Of a DNA stretch of 33,362 nucleotides, positions 1 to 7,352 are shown piece by piece (the first letter of the stretch is position 1; each line of letters begins with the position of its first letter). This stretch comes from Candidatus Latescibacterota bacterium (GTDB lineage Bacteria; Krumholzibacteriota; Krumholzibacteriia; G020349025), in NCBI GenBank assembly GCA_020349025.1, contig CP070763.1:1109889-1143250 (forward strand), written 5' to 3'. The notes beneath the pieces were generated by a model that saw only the letters and a list, made by a program, of their open reading frames with translations, was not told where the DNA came from and made no database searches. A program made the position numbers and the translations under genes.

Positions 1-1132
1 GCTCGTAGAAAACCTGGCTCTCGCTTTTTTGCGGCTCCCGCATGATGAGGGGCACGACGACGGTCAAGGCGAGCAGTGTGAGAAGCGATAGACCTGCGAG
101 TACCCAACGAGTACGCGCATGTTTGCGGCGTTTGCGCGAGTCGTAGCTTCTTCGTGCTTCCGCCACCTCGGCAGGTTGTGACGTCGAGTGCGCCTCGTGC
201 AAGTCGGCCGGCATGGTGACCGTGTGCGCGAGTTCAGCGGCGCCGGTCGATTTCGATGCTGCGCCGCTCTCCCACTTCCAGCGTAGATGCTCCAGGTCCA
301 CGACAAGATCGCGCGTGTCTTCGTAGCGGTCGCGCGGATCCTTGGCAAGACACTTCTCGAGGATCGCTTCGAGCTCCAGCGGAACTTCGGGATTCAGGCT
401 GTTCACCGAAGGTGGTGCGTCGCGCAAGATTGCAGCCAGGGTGTCGGCGACGCTCGCACGGTGGAACGCGGCTTGACGAGTCGCTGCCTCGAAGAGCGTT
501 GCACCAAATGCGAACACGTCGGAGCGCTGGTCCACAGCGCGTCCGCGCACCTGCTCCGGTGACATGTAGGCCGGCGTGCCCAGGCGTGTCGACCGTCGTG
601 TCACCTCCTGCGAGGAAGTCGCCCAACCGCTCAGTAGCGAGCTGGTTTCTTCGTCGCGCTCCTCCACCAGCTTCGCCAACCCGAAGTCGAGGATCTTGGC
701 GTGTCCCTCCGTGCTGATCATGATGTTGTCCGGTTTGAGATCGCGGTGTATGACGTGGGCCTCGTGTGCTTTTGCGAGGCCCTCGGCGATCTCGACGCCA
801 TGGCGCAAGATGTCGCGGACAGCGATTGCTCTCTGTTTGAGAGTGCTGCGGAGAGTGGCGCCGTCCACGTACTCCATGACAATGAAGAGCGTGCCATCCT
901 GTTCGTCCGCTTCATGGATGGCGGCGATGTACGGATGCTCTACCACTGCAGCCGCTCGAGCCTCGCGCAGAAAACGGCTGCGGCGATCGGCGTTCTGAGC
1001 GTACTCGGTGCGAAGAACCTTGAGGGCAACGAAGCGCGGCAGTCTTTCGTCCTGAGCTTTGTAGACGACACCCATGCCGCCGGCGCCGAGCTCCGAGACA
1101 ACTCGGAAGTGGGACAGCCTACGTCCAATCAT
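1..1132 (-). CDS. Membrane-anchored Ser/Thr protein kinase (PknB type), 3' part outside window
   Basis: This reads as a eukaryote-like (Hanks-type) protein kinase that phosphorylates Ser/Thr on unknown cytoplasmic targets. From the ATG at 1132 the N-terminus carries the glycine-rich loop GAGGMGVV (about residues 16-23), the ATP-binding lysine in VALK (K38), the catalytic loop HRDLKPDN (129-136), the metal-binding DFG (D149) and the activation segment GTPAYMSPEQ. A basic juxtamembrane stretch rich in Arg and Lys is followed by one hydrophobic helix at about residues 342-363. Some 377 residues are visible and the frame is still open at base 1, so an extracytoplasmic sensor or propeller domain probably follows. 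All catalytic residues are present, so it should be active. It lies downstream of the FG-GAP gene on the same strand, but a terminator at 1424-1457 separates them. Confidence 0.93.
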   Translation of the reverse strand, partial: MIGRRLSHFRVVSELGAGGMGVVYKAQDERLPRFVALKVLRTEYAQNADRRSRFLREARAAAVVEHPYIAAIHEADEQDGTLFIVMEYVDGATLRSTLKQRAIAVRDILRHGVEIAEGLAKAHEAHVIHRDLKPDNIMISTEGHAKILDFGLAKLVEERDEETSSLLSGWATSSQEVTRRSTRLGTPAYMSPEQVRGRAVDQRSDVFAFGATLFEAATRQAAFHRASVADTLAAILRDAPPSVNSLNPEVPLELEAILEKCLAKDPRDRYEDTRDLVVDLEHLRWKWESGAASKSTGAAELAHTVTMPADLHEAHSTSQPAEVAEARRSYDSRKRRKHARTRWVLAGLSLLTLLALTVVVPLIMREPQKSESQVFYE

Positions 1133-1423
1133 GGCACGCTCTGAGGTTGCACATGCAAACGGCCCATCTGGAGCGAACGAGCTGTCGTCGCGGCAGTTGT
1201 CATCAAATGGTACCACAGTGTATCAACCCAGCAGCCGACTGTGGAGAACAAACCGGTCCCTGCGAGCCCTGCAAAGGGTGTGTAGCGAAACCTGTCAAAT
1301 GCTGTGCTCATCGGAGGATGGTCGAGACCCTGCACAGGTTTTGAGTTGGGAAGTCGCAAGTGAGGTTGCGGTCCACTACATATCCTGGACAGCCGTCCGC
1401 AAGAACCAGCTCGAAGGTCGGCG
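1133..1423. other. Non-coding leader/promoter region of the kinase gene
   Basis: No convincing gene is seen on either strand. The stretch should hold the promoter of the kinase that starts at 1132. On the minus strand there are TTGATA and TACCAT/GATGAC-like boxes around 1190-1230, but no well-spaced -35/-10 pair that I would call. Confidence 0.4.
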
Positions 1424-1457
1424 TCGAAAAGAAGGTGGGGGGCGCAAGGCCCCCCAC
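1424..1457 (-). terminator. Rho-independent terminator of the FG-GAP/ASPIC gene
   Basis: A 9-bp, almost pure G:C stem (1435-1443 pairing with 1449-1457) with a 5-nt loop GCAAG is followed on the minus strand by the T-rich tail CTTCTTTTC. It lies 46 bases beyond the stop codon of the repeat protein and insulates the kinase gene from it. Confidence 0.75.
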
Positions 1458-1502
1458 ACGGTTACAGGTGTGACGTCCGCACGACGCGCCGCCGCCGGGC
1501 GC

Positions 1503-4058
1503 TTACTTGAGAAGCGTGAGCTTCTCGGTGCCGCTCCCGTGCGCCGATTCGATGCGCGCCACGTAGGTGCCGCTCGAAAGTGGGGCGCCCGCGTCGTCGG
1601 TGCCATTCCAGGTGACGCTCTGCAAACCCATGCTCTGGGGGCCGGCAAACAGGCGACGCACAGCGCGCCCACGCGCGTCGTAGATCGTGATGTTCACCCT
1701 CGACGGGGCCGGCAGGAAATACCGGATCTGGGTCGACGGGTTGAACGGGTCGGGGACGTTGCTGAGAAGCCTGAAGTGTCGCGGCAGGGGCTGCTCCTGC
1801 GCGTCCGAAGTCTTGTACGCCTCCGTGAACGTCAGCCGCTGGTCGGCCGCAACGCTCAAGCTGTCCTGCTTCAGGCCGCTCGGCCAGCAGATCTCGACCG
1901 TGTCGGCCAGCGTCGCCGATCCGAGGCCGAACTCGAGCGTGAGCGAGCTTTGTGACAGATAGCCCGAGCCGCCCGAGACCTCACGAATCTGGCTGACACC
2001 ACCGGCTACGACACGCACGCGAGCCCCGATTGCGGAGCGGTTCGATTGCGTGCCCACCAAGTCGATATGCAGCCAGTGGTTGCCGGTCGACAAGTCGTTG
2101 CGGAAGAACCTGTCGAAGTTGAAGGCGTTGACCAGATAGATGTCGAGATCGCCATCGCCGTCGTAGTCCGCGGACGCAACGCTCTGGCCGGAGTTGTTGT
2201 CGGCGAGGAGCGCACTCGTGATGTCGGTGAAGCCGCCGAGTCCATCGTTGTCGAACAGTTTGTTGTTCGAAAGTGCGTTGGCCAAGTAGATGTCGAGGTC
2301 CCCGTCATTGTCGTAGTCTGCCCACTCGATACCCCGGCCATCGCCCGGATCTCCGAGGACGCCAGTCGTGACATCCGTGAAGCCAGACTCACCGTCGTTC
2401 CTGAAGAGCTTGTTCGCTGTCAACGCGTTCGACAGGTAGATGTCGAGGTCGCCGTCGTTGTCGTAGTCGCCCCACGCCGCACCTCTGCCGCTCCCGGCGT
2501 CGTCCAAAGGGGCGCTCGTCACATCGGTGAATCCGCCAGCCCCATCGTTCTCAAAGAGCTTGTTCGGTTGACCGAAGTTGACGAGGTAGAGGTCGGGGTC
2601 CCCATCGTTGTCGTAGTCTCCCCAGACGACGCTTGTCCCGTTGTTTATGTCGTCGAGCGGGGGGCTCGTCACATCGACGAAACCGCCTCCGCCGTCGTTT
2701 TCGAACAGCTTGTTGGCTGCATACGCATTGACGAGGTAGAGATCGAGGTCTCCGTCGTTGTCGTAGTCGGCCCACCCGGCCCCACGACTGTCGCCCGTGT
2801 CGTTCACAGGGGATCCAGTCAACTCGGTGAAGTTGCCAGCGCCATCGTTGTTGAAGAGCTTGTTCGCCGAGAGTGCGTTCGATACATAGAGGTCGGAATC
2901 GCCGTCATTGTCATAGTCCGCCCACAACGCGCCGCGACCATTGCCGGTATCGTTCAACAGGGGATCCGTCACTGCACTCAGGCTTCCGGTGTTTTTCATG
3001 AGCTGGTTCGCTTCACCGTACTTCGGCAGATAGAGATCGTCGTCGCCGTCCTTGTCGTAATCACCCCAGGCGGCGCCGAGCCCGGGCCCCGAGTTTGTGA
3101 ACCCGGCGACGTTGACCCACGCGGGCGGGGGACAGTCGAGGTACCCGTTCAACGTGAAATCGCCCGCGGGACCCGCTGCGCCCAGGTAGTTGTCGAGGAT
3201 GAGGTAGTACGGGCCCCCTCCCGTGGCCTCGTACGAAATGGTTTCGGGCTCCCCTTCGACTGTGATATCGGATCCCTCAACGCAGCTCGTCCTGGGGTTG
3301 TTACAGTCCGTGACGAGGTAGAGCGAACCATCGACGTCCGACGTGTAGGTGACGGCCAGGGTGAATTCCGATAGGCTGATCATGTACACGACGTCGGAGC
3401 CTTCCGTCGCGAATCCTGTACAGTCATTATTGTTGGCATCGGTCAGGTCGTAGTCGTTGAGGGCGCCGATCGTCGAACCCTGGATATTGAAGCTGCCGCA
3501 CGGAAGCTCCGGCGCAGTCTCGCACACATCGGTCGGGTCACGGGGCGCGCACGACACGTAGGCGACGTAGTCGCCAGCGACGCTCGCGTGAACACCTTCG
3601 ATGCCGAGAACGTAGTTGCCGGTCGCTGGGACGAGGAACGTGATGCGAGAGAAGAGACCTGGGCCACTATCGTCGTCGGTCGCTAGAACCGACCCGCAGT
3701 TGCCATCGCGGAGTGTGATCCTTGTATCTGGGTCCAAGCCACCCGCGCTGTCGGTCCCGAGGATCAGCACGTCACCCTCGAACGCGTCAAAACTGACGTA
3801 GTCCGCGTCACCCGGCGTAAGCGTGGCTTGCGTCAGAACATCTCCGCATGCAAGCGCTTGACCGGGGCACGTGTCGTTGATTTCGACCTCGGGCACCTCG
3901 TTCTGAAGCCCCAAGCCGGCTCGCGGATCCCAGGTCGCCTCAGTACTCTGCGTCGCCTTGTCTGTTGCCGCCGAATAGCTCGCCTTCGCGGTGAGACTCG
4001 TCGGGGTGGCAACGACCGCCGCGAGCAACACTAAAACACCATAGCGCTTCAGTCTCAC
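1503..4058 (-). CDS. Secreted FG-GAP/VCBS repeat protein with ASPIC/UnbV domain and FlgD-type C-terminal sorting domain
   Basis: This 851-residue surface or secreted protein of unknown ligand starts at GTG 4058, preceded by GAGAGG seven bases upstream. A signal peptide covers about residues 1-25. Next come one clear PPC-like beta-sandwich domain (about 50-150, DADYVSFDAFEGD) and a second similar segment (about 175-300). Six to seven FG-GAP/VCBS units follow (about 328-643), each with a calcium-binding DYDNDGDxDxYL loop. An ASPIC/UnbV module (about 660-743) and an FlgD-Ig-like domain (about 763-851) complete it. The last domain begins FNPSTQIRY and ends EKLTLLK, the form used as a C-terminal secretion or anchoring signal in FCB-group bacteria (family knowledge). 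The ASPIC module is often found in CRTAC1-like adhesion proteins. No neighbour shares a pathway with it, and a strong terminator follows. A beta-propeller adhesin or matrix protein is the likeliest role, by inference. Confidence 0.92.
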   Translation of the reverse strand: MRLKRYGVLVLLAAVVATPTSLTAKASYSAATDKATQSTEATWDPRAGLGLQNEVPEVEINDTCPGQALACGDVLTQATLTPGDADYVSFDAFEGDVLILGTDSAGGLDPDTRITLRDGNCGSVLATDDDSGPGLFSRITFLVPATGNYVLGIEGVHASVAGDYVAYVSCAPRDPTDVCETAPELPCGSFNIQGSTIGALNDYDLTDANNNDCTGFATEGSDVVYMISLSEFTLAVTYTSDVDGSLYLVTDCNNPRTSCVEGSDITVEGEPETISYEATGGGPYYLILDNYLGAAGPAGDFTLNGYLDCPPPAWVNVAGFTNSGPGLGAAWGDYDKDGDDDLYLPKYGEANQLMKNTGSLSAVTDPLLNDTGNGRGALWADYDNDGDSDLYVSNALSANKLFNNDGAGNFTELTGSPVNDTGDSRGAGWADYDNDGDLDLYLVNAYAANKLFENDGGGGFVDVTSPPLDDINNGTSVVWGDYDNDGDPDLYLVNFGQPNKLFENDGAGGFTDVTSAPLDDAGSGRGAAWGDYDNDGDLDIYLSNALTANKLFRNDGESGFTDVTTGVLGDPGDGRGIEWADYDNDGDLDIYLANALSNNKLFDNDGLGGFTDITSALLADNNSGQSVASADYDGDGDLDIYLVNAFNFDRFFRNDLSTGNHWLHIDLVGTQSNRSAIGARVRVVAGGVSQIREVSGGSGYLSQSSLTLEFGLGSATLADTVEICWPSGLKQDSLSVAADQRLTFTEAYKTSDAQEQPLPRHFRLLSNVPDPFNPSTQIRYFLPAPSRVNITIYDARGRAVRRLFAGPQSMGLQSVTWNGTDDAGAPLSSGTYVARIESAHGSGTEKLTLLK
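2131..3074 (-). repeat. Tandem 150-bp repeat encoding FG-GAP units
   Basis: The segment encoding DYDNDGDxDxYL recurs with matching bases at about 2160, 2310, 2460, 2610, 2760, 2910 and 3054. The spacing is exactly 150 bp (50 codons), except for the last interval of 144 bp. Units differ at many third positions, so this is an old in-gene duplication kept by selection on the protein. Confidence 0.85.
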
Positions 4059-4640
4059 AGTTAAACCTCTCAGGCTGCGAATCTCGATGGCTTCTCAGTC
4101 GGGTTCTGACGAACGCTGTGTCGATCTTAGCTCGTGCGTACTATACACCGCACGCAGAACGAGTGCCTGTGGTAGGAACAAGGGCGTCGCGTTGTTCTTC
4201 CGCTTCCGATAGCGCTACGGCAGGCGAATTTGGCCGACTGACGCCCGAATCGCCGAGGTCTGCGCACGCCGCGATAGAGACACCGCTCATGTGAATAGCA
4301 ATGCACGGATGTTGAGTGCTTCTTCTTGGGCGAACGTTGGCATGTACGTCGCGACGCAGACGTACCGACCGCTTCACACGGGATCAAGTCGGACTCAGTA
4401 TGCGATGCGAGGGCAGATTGAGCATCGCTGGCAACGCAATGGAAAACGGCACGTCGAGCCGAGTGGAACTGATTCAAGGTGCGCGACTCGCTTCACAATG
4501 ACGACGTTCCTACTGGGCCTGTTGACCCAATGAATCATTGGATCGTGACGTCAAGTCAGCGCCTCCGCGTCAAAGTTCACAATAGACGAAACGCATTCCA
4601 ACTTTGTTGCAAGTCTCCAACGTGTTATAAGACGGCAACC
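4059..4640. other. Long non-coding region between divergent genes
   Basis: No ORF here has a ribosome-binding site, a family signature or coding-like composition. The base composition is visibly less GC-rich than the flanking genes. On the minus strand TATAGT (4140-4145) about 80 bases before the GTG start at 4058 is a possible -10 box for the repeat protein, but no good -35 matches it. The rest may contain regulatory sequence or decayed DNA. Confidence 0.4.
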
Positions 4641-4670
4641 TTGACGCATCAAAAAGCTCTGTGTTATACC
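4641..4670 (+). promoter_or_regulatory. Sigma70-type promoter upstream of the exported protein gene at 4886
   Basis: TTGACG (4641-4646, five of six consensus bases) and TATACC (4665-4670) are separated by 18 bp within an AT-rich patch. Transcription would start near 4677, giving a leader of about 210 nt before the ATG at 4886. Confidence 0.45.
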
Positions 4671-4885
4671 TGCAGCACTTGGGAGTTCCATAGCAGCCTT
4701 TTGCGCTCCTGGTCTCGCTGTGGCCCCGCGTCGTCCTGCCTTGTTGCGTAGTACGGCATTGGGTCTCCCTTTGTAGTGCCCCCACAACGGACGCCCCAAG
4801 AAGGTCGCGTCTTGCCTGACTCGCACGCGTTTGTGCTTGTCGTGTTGGCGTGCGCCGCCGAGGGCCCAACGAGAAAGGTACTGTG

Positions 4886-5494
4886 ATGAGGCGAATGCTC
4901 ATTTCAAGTGCTGTCGCACTGGCACTCGTAGCCACGATGGGTGTCGGCGTGGCGTCGGCACAGAAAGGCAAAGAGAGAAGGAAGGAGCAGCCTGTCAAGG
5001 TCAGAATCGAGTGCACGAATCTGACGACGGGCGAGATCGGTCGGCACATCAGTGCTTCTACCGGCGACTCGGTTTCGATCACTCTCCGGGTCGACAACCG
5101 TTCCGGTTTGTCGCAGCAGGCCGTCGTCGCCGTGCACGGAGAGGTTCCTGAGTGGGCAATTACGTACGATGAAGAGGTGGTGGAGTTCTTCGCGGCCGGC
5201 GAGAGGAAGACAGCGACCGTGTCCGGTACTGTTCCGGGGGCCCCGATTGATCCGGTGTTGCTGATCGATGTGTCGGTCATGATGACGAAGAGCGAGGACA
5301 TCGGCGAGTGGGACGCCAGCGTCACGTTTGGGCCCCCGCTCAAGGTCCAGTCGCAATCCAGAAGCGGTGTGGGCCTATTCCACCGGATCTTCGCGCGTGC
5401 GGTGTTCCGGTCGTTGCTCGCCCTCAGCAGCGACGGCGACAGCGACGATGCGGCTTCGGTAAGCATCTCGGAGTTCAAAGGGCTCTACCGCTAG
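4886..5494 (+). CDS. Exported protein of unknown function, Ig-like fold predicted
   Basis: This is a 202-residue protein with a clear Sec signal peptide (LISSAVALALVATMGVGVAS, then AQ). The start at 4886 is chosen over an upstream in-frame ATG because GAGAAAGG lies seven bases before it and the signal sequence begins directly there. The mature part starts with a Lys/Arg-rich segment, then a beta-rich region about 100 residues long (VSITLRVDNRSG, GERKTATVSGTV) that looks like an immunoglobulin-type sandwich. It ends in a Ser/Asp-rich tail and the terminal motif EFKGLYR. I do not recognise a family. It is monocistronic, with its own promoter and a strong terminator. The small exported protein at 17981 has a comparable layout. 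Confidence 0.8.
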   Translation: MRRMLISSAVALALVATMGVGVASAQKGKERRKEQPVKVRIECTNLTTGEIGRHISASTGDSVSITLRVDNRSGLSQQAVVAVHGEVPEWAITYDEEVVEFFAAGERKTATVSGTVPGAPIDPVLLIDVSVMMTKSEDIGEWDASVTFGPPLKVQSQSRSGVGLFHRIFARAVFRSLLALSSDGDSDDAASVSISEFKGLYR

Positions 5495-5502
5495 CACACA
5501 TT

Positions 5503-5548
5503 GAAGTGGGCGCCGCAGCCGTCCGCCTGCGGCGCGCCACTTCGTTTC
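5503..5548 (+). terminator. Rho-independent terminator after the exported protein gene
   Basis: Arms GAAGTGGGCGCCGCAG (5503-5518) and CTGCGGCGCGCCACTTC (5527-5543) pair almost perfectly around an 8-nt loop and are followed by GTTTC. It lies directly after the stop codon at 5492-5494. Confidence 0.8.
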
Positions 5549-5764
5549 AGCGAATACCCTCCGCGTCGATGCCCGCCTCTGGAACGCCGGGGAGCCTGAC
5601 TCTACTGCGCGTCCTCTTGCGCGACACTATCCTCGCATCGCCTTCAAGACCCATTCCCATCCCCCGCGTGGACCTGGTCGGTCTCCGCTGGGCGCAGCGA
5701 CCTCACGGGCGCAAAGACGTCGTTACGACCCCGGCGCGCGGCGGGAGCCTATATCGGGAACTAC

Positions 5765-6217
5765 ATGGACAAGCAGGCCGCAGAGATCGAGCGCGACCTC
5801 GAGGGCGCGAAGGTTGAGCGCGTTGGTGAAGGAATCAAGATCACGTTCTCCTCGGCGATCCTGTTCGACGTGAACAAAGCGACACTGCGGCCGGAGGCAG
5901 CGACGAACCTGGGAGACTTGGCCGTGATCTTGCTGAAGTACCCCGATACCGACATTTTCGTCGAGGGCCACACGGACTCCGACGGCACCGAAGAGTACAA
6001 CCTCGAGCTCTCGCGGCGACGGGCCCAGTCGGTTGCGAACTCCTTGGCAGCGGAGAAGGTGAACCCCACGCGCTTCACCCAGATGGGCTACGGCGAGAGC
6101 CAGCCCGTGGCTACGAATGAAACCGCGGAGGGTCGGCAACAGAACCGCCGCGTCGAGTTGGCCATCATGGCGAACGACAAGTTCAAGAAAGTGGCCGCGG
6201 AGCAGGCTGGTTCGTAG
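5765..6217 (+). CDS. OmpA-family peptidoglycan-binding domain, apparently lacking its N-terminal export signal
   Basis: The 150-residue product is essentially one OmpA/MotB C-terminal domain. It has ITFSSAILFDVNKATLRPEA, then the diagnostic VEGHTDSDGTEEYNLELSRR, RAQSV, MGYGESQPVA and NRRVEL, which in this family bind the diaminopimelate of peptidoglycan. Relatives such as YiaD-type lipoproteins carry a lipobox and a glycine-zipper before this domain. Here the in-frame codons just before the ATG still read AGAYIGNY, the usual end of that zipper. Further upstream the frame, open from 5600, has no ATG, GTG or TTG and no signal-like sequence. As it stands the product would stay in the cytoplasm, where the domain has no target, so the gene is probably 5'-truncated. 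No ribosome-binding site is evident. Confidence 0.8.
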   Translation: MDKQAAEIERDLEGAKVERVGEGIKITFSSAILFDVNKATLRPEAATNLGDLAVILLKYPDTDIFVEGHTDSDGTEEYNLELSRRRAQSVANSLAAEKVNPTRFTQMGYGESQPVATNETAEGRQQNRRVELAIMANDKFKKVAAEQAGS

Positions 6218-6346
6218 CCGAAGCAAGCTCGGCGTGTGGCTATCCGGGACCGTTGTACGTGCAGCGCCAACCAGCCGGAGGTACTCGAGTCCATTTGAGC
6301 GCGAGTCCACAACCGCACGTCATTCATCCAGAATCTGAAATGCGTC

Positions 6347-7029
6347 CTACCTCTTCCCGCCCCACATCCAACTGAGGCCGATCCCGAAGTCCAGGCTGCT
6401 GTGGTTCTTCTGCGAACCGATCGGGTCCGAGAAGTCGCTCATCAGATAGTAACCGCCGAACATCCCGAACATCCATGAACCAGCAAACGGCGCGTCGAAG
6501 CCTGCTCCGACCCGAACGCCCAACGCGGTGCGGGTGATCGACCGATTGACGATCATCGCTCCAACCGAGGACTCGGATTCGGTTCCAAATACCGGGCCGG
6601 CTGTGAAAGAAGCAAACGGCCTGAACCCGAGTGCTTCCAGCTCGTCAGATCCATGTGCGGGCCCTCGTTCATGAGGGTGAGGCTCGTTTCGTGCTGCTGC
6701 TCGACACGATACTCGTGAGAGAAATCGAGCTTGCGAAGCAAAACGATTCTGTGCACGTACGGGATTCCGAGGTCAGGGTGGATCACAATGACATCGGCGA
6801 TTCTCTGCAGCTGTTCCGGCACGTAGCTATAGGTGCTGCCGTCCGGTTCTTCGTAGTAGATCTCGATCCAATCGAGATACTGGGCAGCGACTGGACTTGG
6901 AGTGATCCGATGCGGCGCCGGTCGATGGGAATCTGCTCCGGAATCCAACGAGATCGCGAGCACGCCACCTTCGCCGACAAAGACGGCCGTCGCGATGGCA
7001 CCGATGGCGCTTCGATTCCTCACACCCAT
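6347..7029 (-). pseudogene. Outer-membrane beta-barrel protein interrupted by a -1 frame change
   Basis: The 5' portion starts at ATG 7029, with GGAG six bases before it. It encodes a hydrophobic leader and then beta-rich sequence (YLDWIEIYYEEPDG, HEYRVEQQHETSLTLMNEGP), but runs into a non-coding-like tail ending at 6553. The following coding-like segment is in the -1 frame: GSDELEALGFRPFASFTAG, alternating small and aromatic residues, ending GLSWMWGGKR at 6347, as expected of a small outer-membrane barrel. The two frames join naturally at the heptamer GGGCCCG on the minus strand (6658-6664). One lost base would explain this, as would -1 slippage on that heptamer. I do not recognise a named family. 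The reading as a single protein is inference from composition and frame continuity. Confidence 0.5.
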
Positions 7030-7352
7030 GCAAAGCTCCATTGCAAAAAATCCTGCTCGCTCCAGACTCAGAGACTCCTCCTGGAGCGAGAGCGCGGGTC
7101 GCTCGATTGCCGCATCCTCGGAGCCGCGCCGATTGCATCGACTCACTCGTGCTGCAACCAGTCGACACGCCTTGGAAGCAAGGAACGTGACCAGTTCGGT
7201 GGCGCGTTTTTTCTCGGACTGCCGCTACCCATCTCGCAAGTGCGCCCTCGGCGCCGCGCTCAACTTGGGAGTGCTCGATGTGGTCATCTACAGCGAGCAT
7301 ACAGAAGTACACAGGTGGAAACGACCGACGCGCGGCCTCGAGGCACGCTGGG
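7030..7352. other. Intergenic region without a recognised gene
   Basis: The region lies between the end of the kinase-propeller gene and the start of the barrel gene, both on minus. I see no gene. TATGCT on the minus strand (7296-7301) resembles the -10 of the kinase promoter at 10097 but has no matching -35. No clear terminator hairpin with a T-tract was found. Confidence 0.35.

Noticed and set aside
2046..3374. A 442-codon plus-strand frame with repeated valine-rich segments
   Set aside because: Its apparent repeats are the reverse complement of the FG-GAP units; the real gene is on the minus strand with signal peptide and sorting domain.
4127..4533. Short ORFs on both strands in the 4.1-4.5 kb gap
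   Set aside because: They lack ribosome-binding sites, overlap each other on opposite strands and show no protein-like pattern.
6208..6240. Possible terminator hairpin after the OmpA domain gene (GCCGA/TCGGC)
   Set aside because: The stem is only five base pairs and no T-tract follows.
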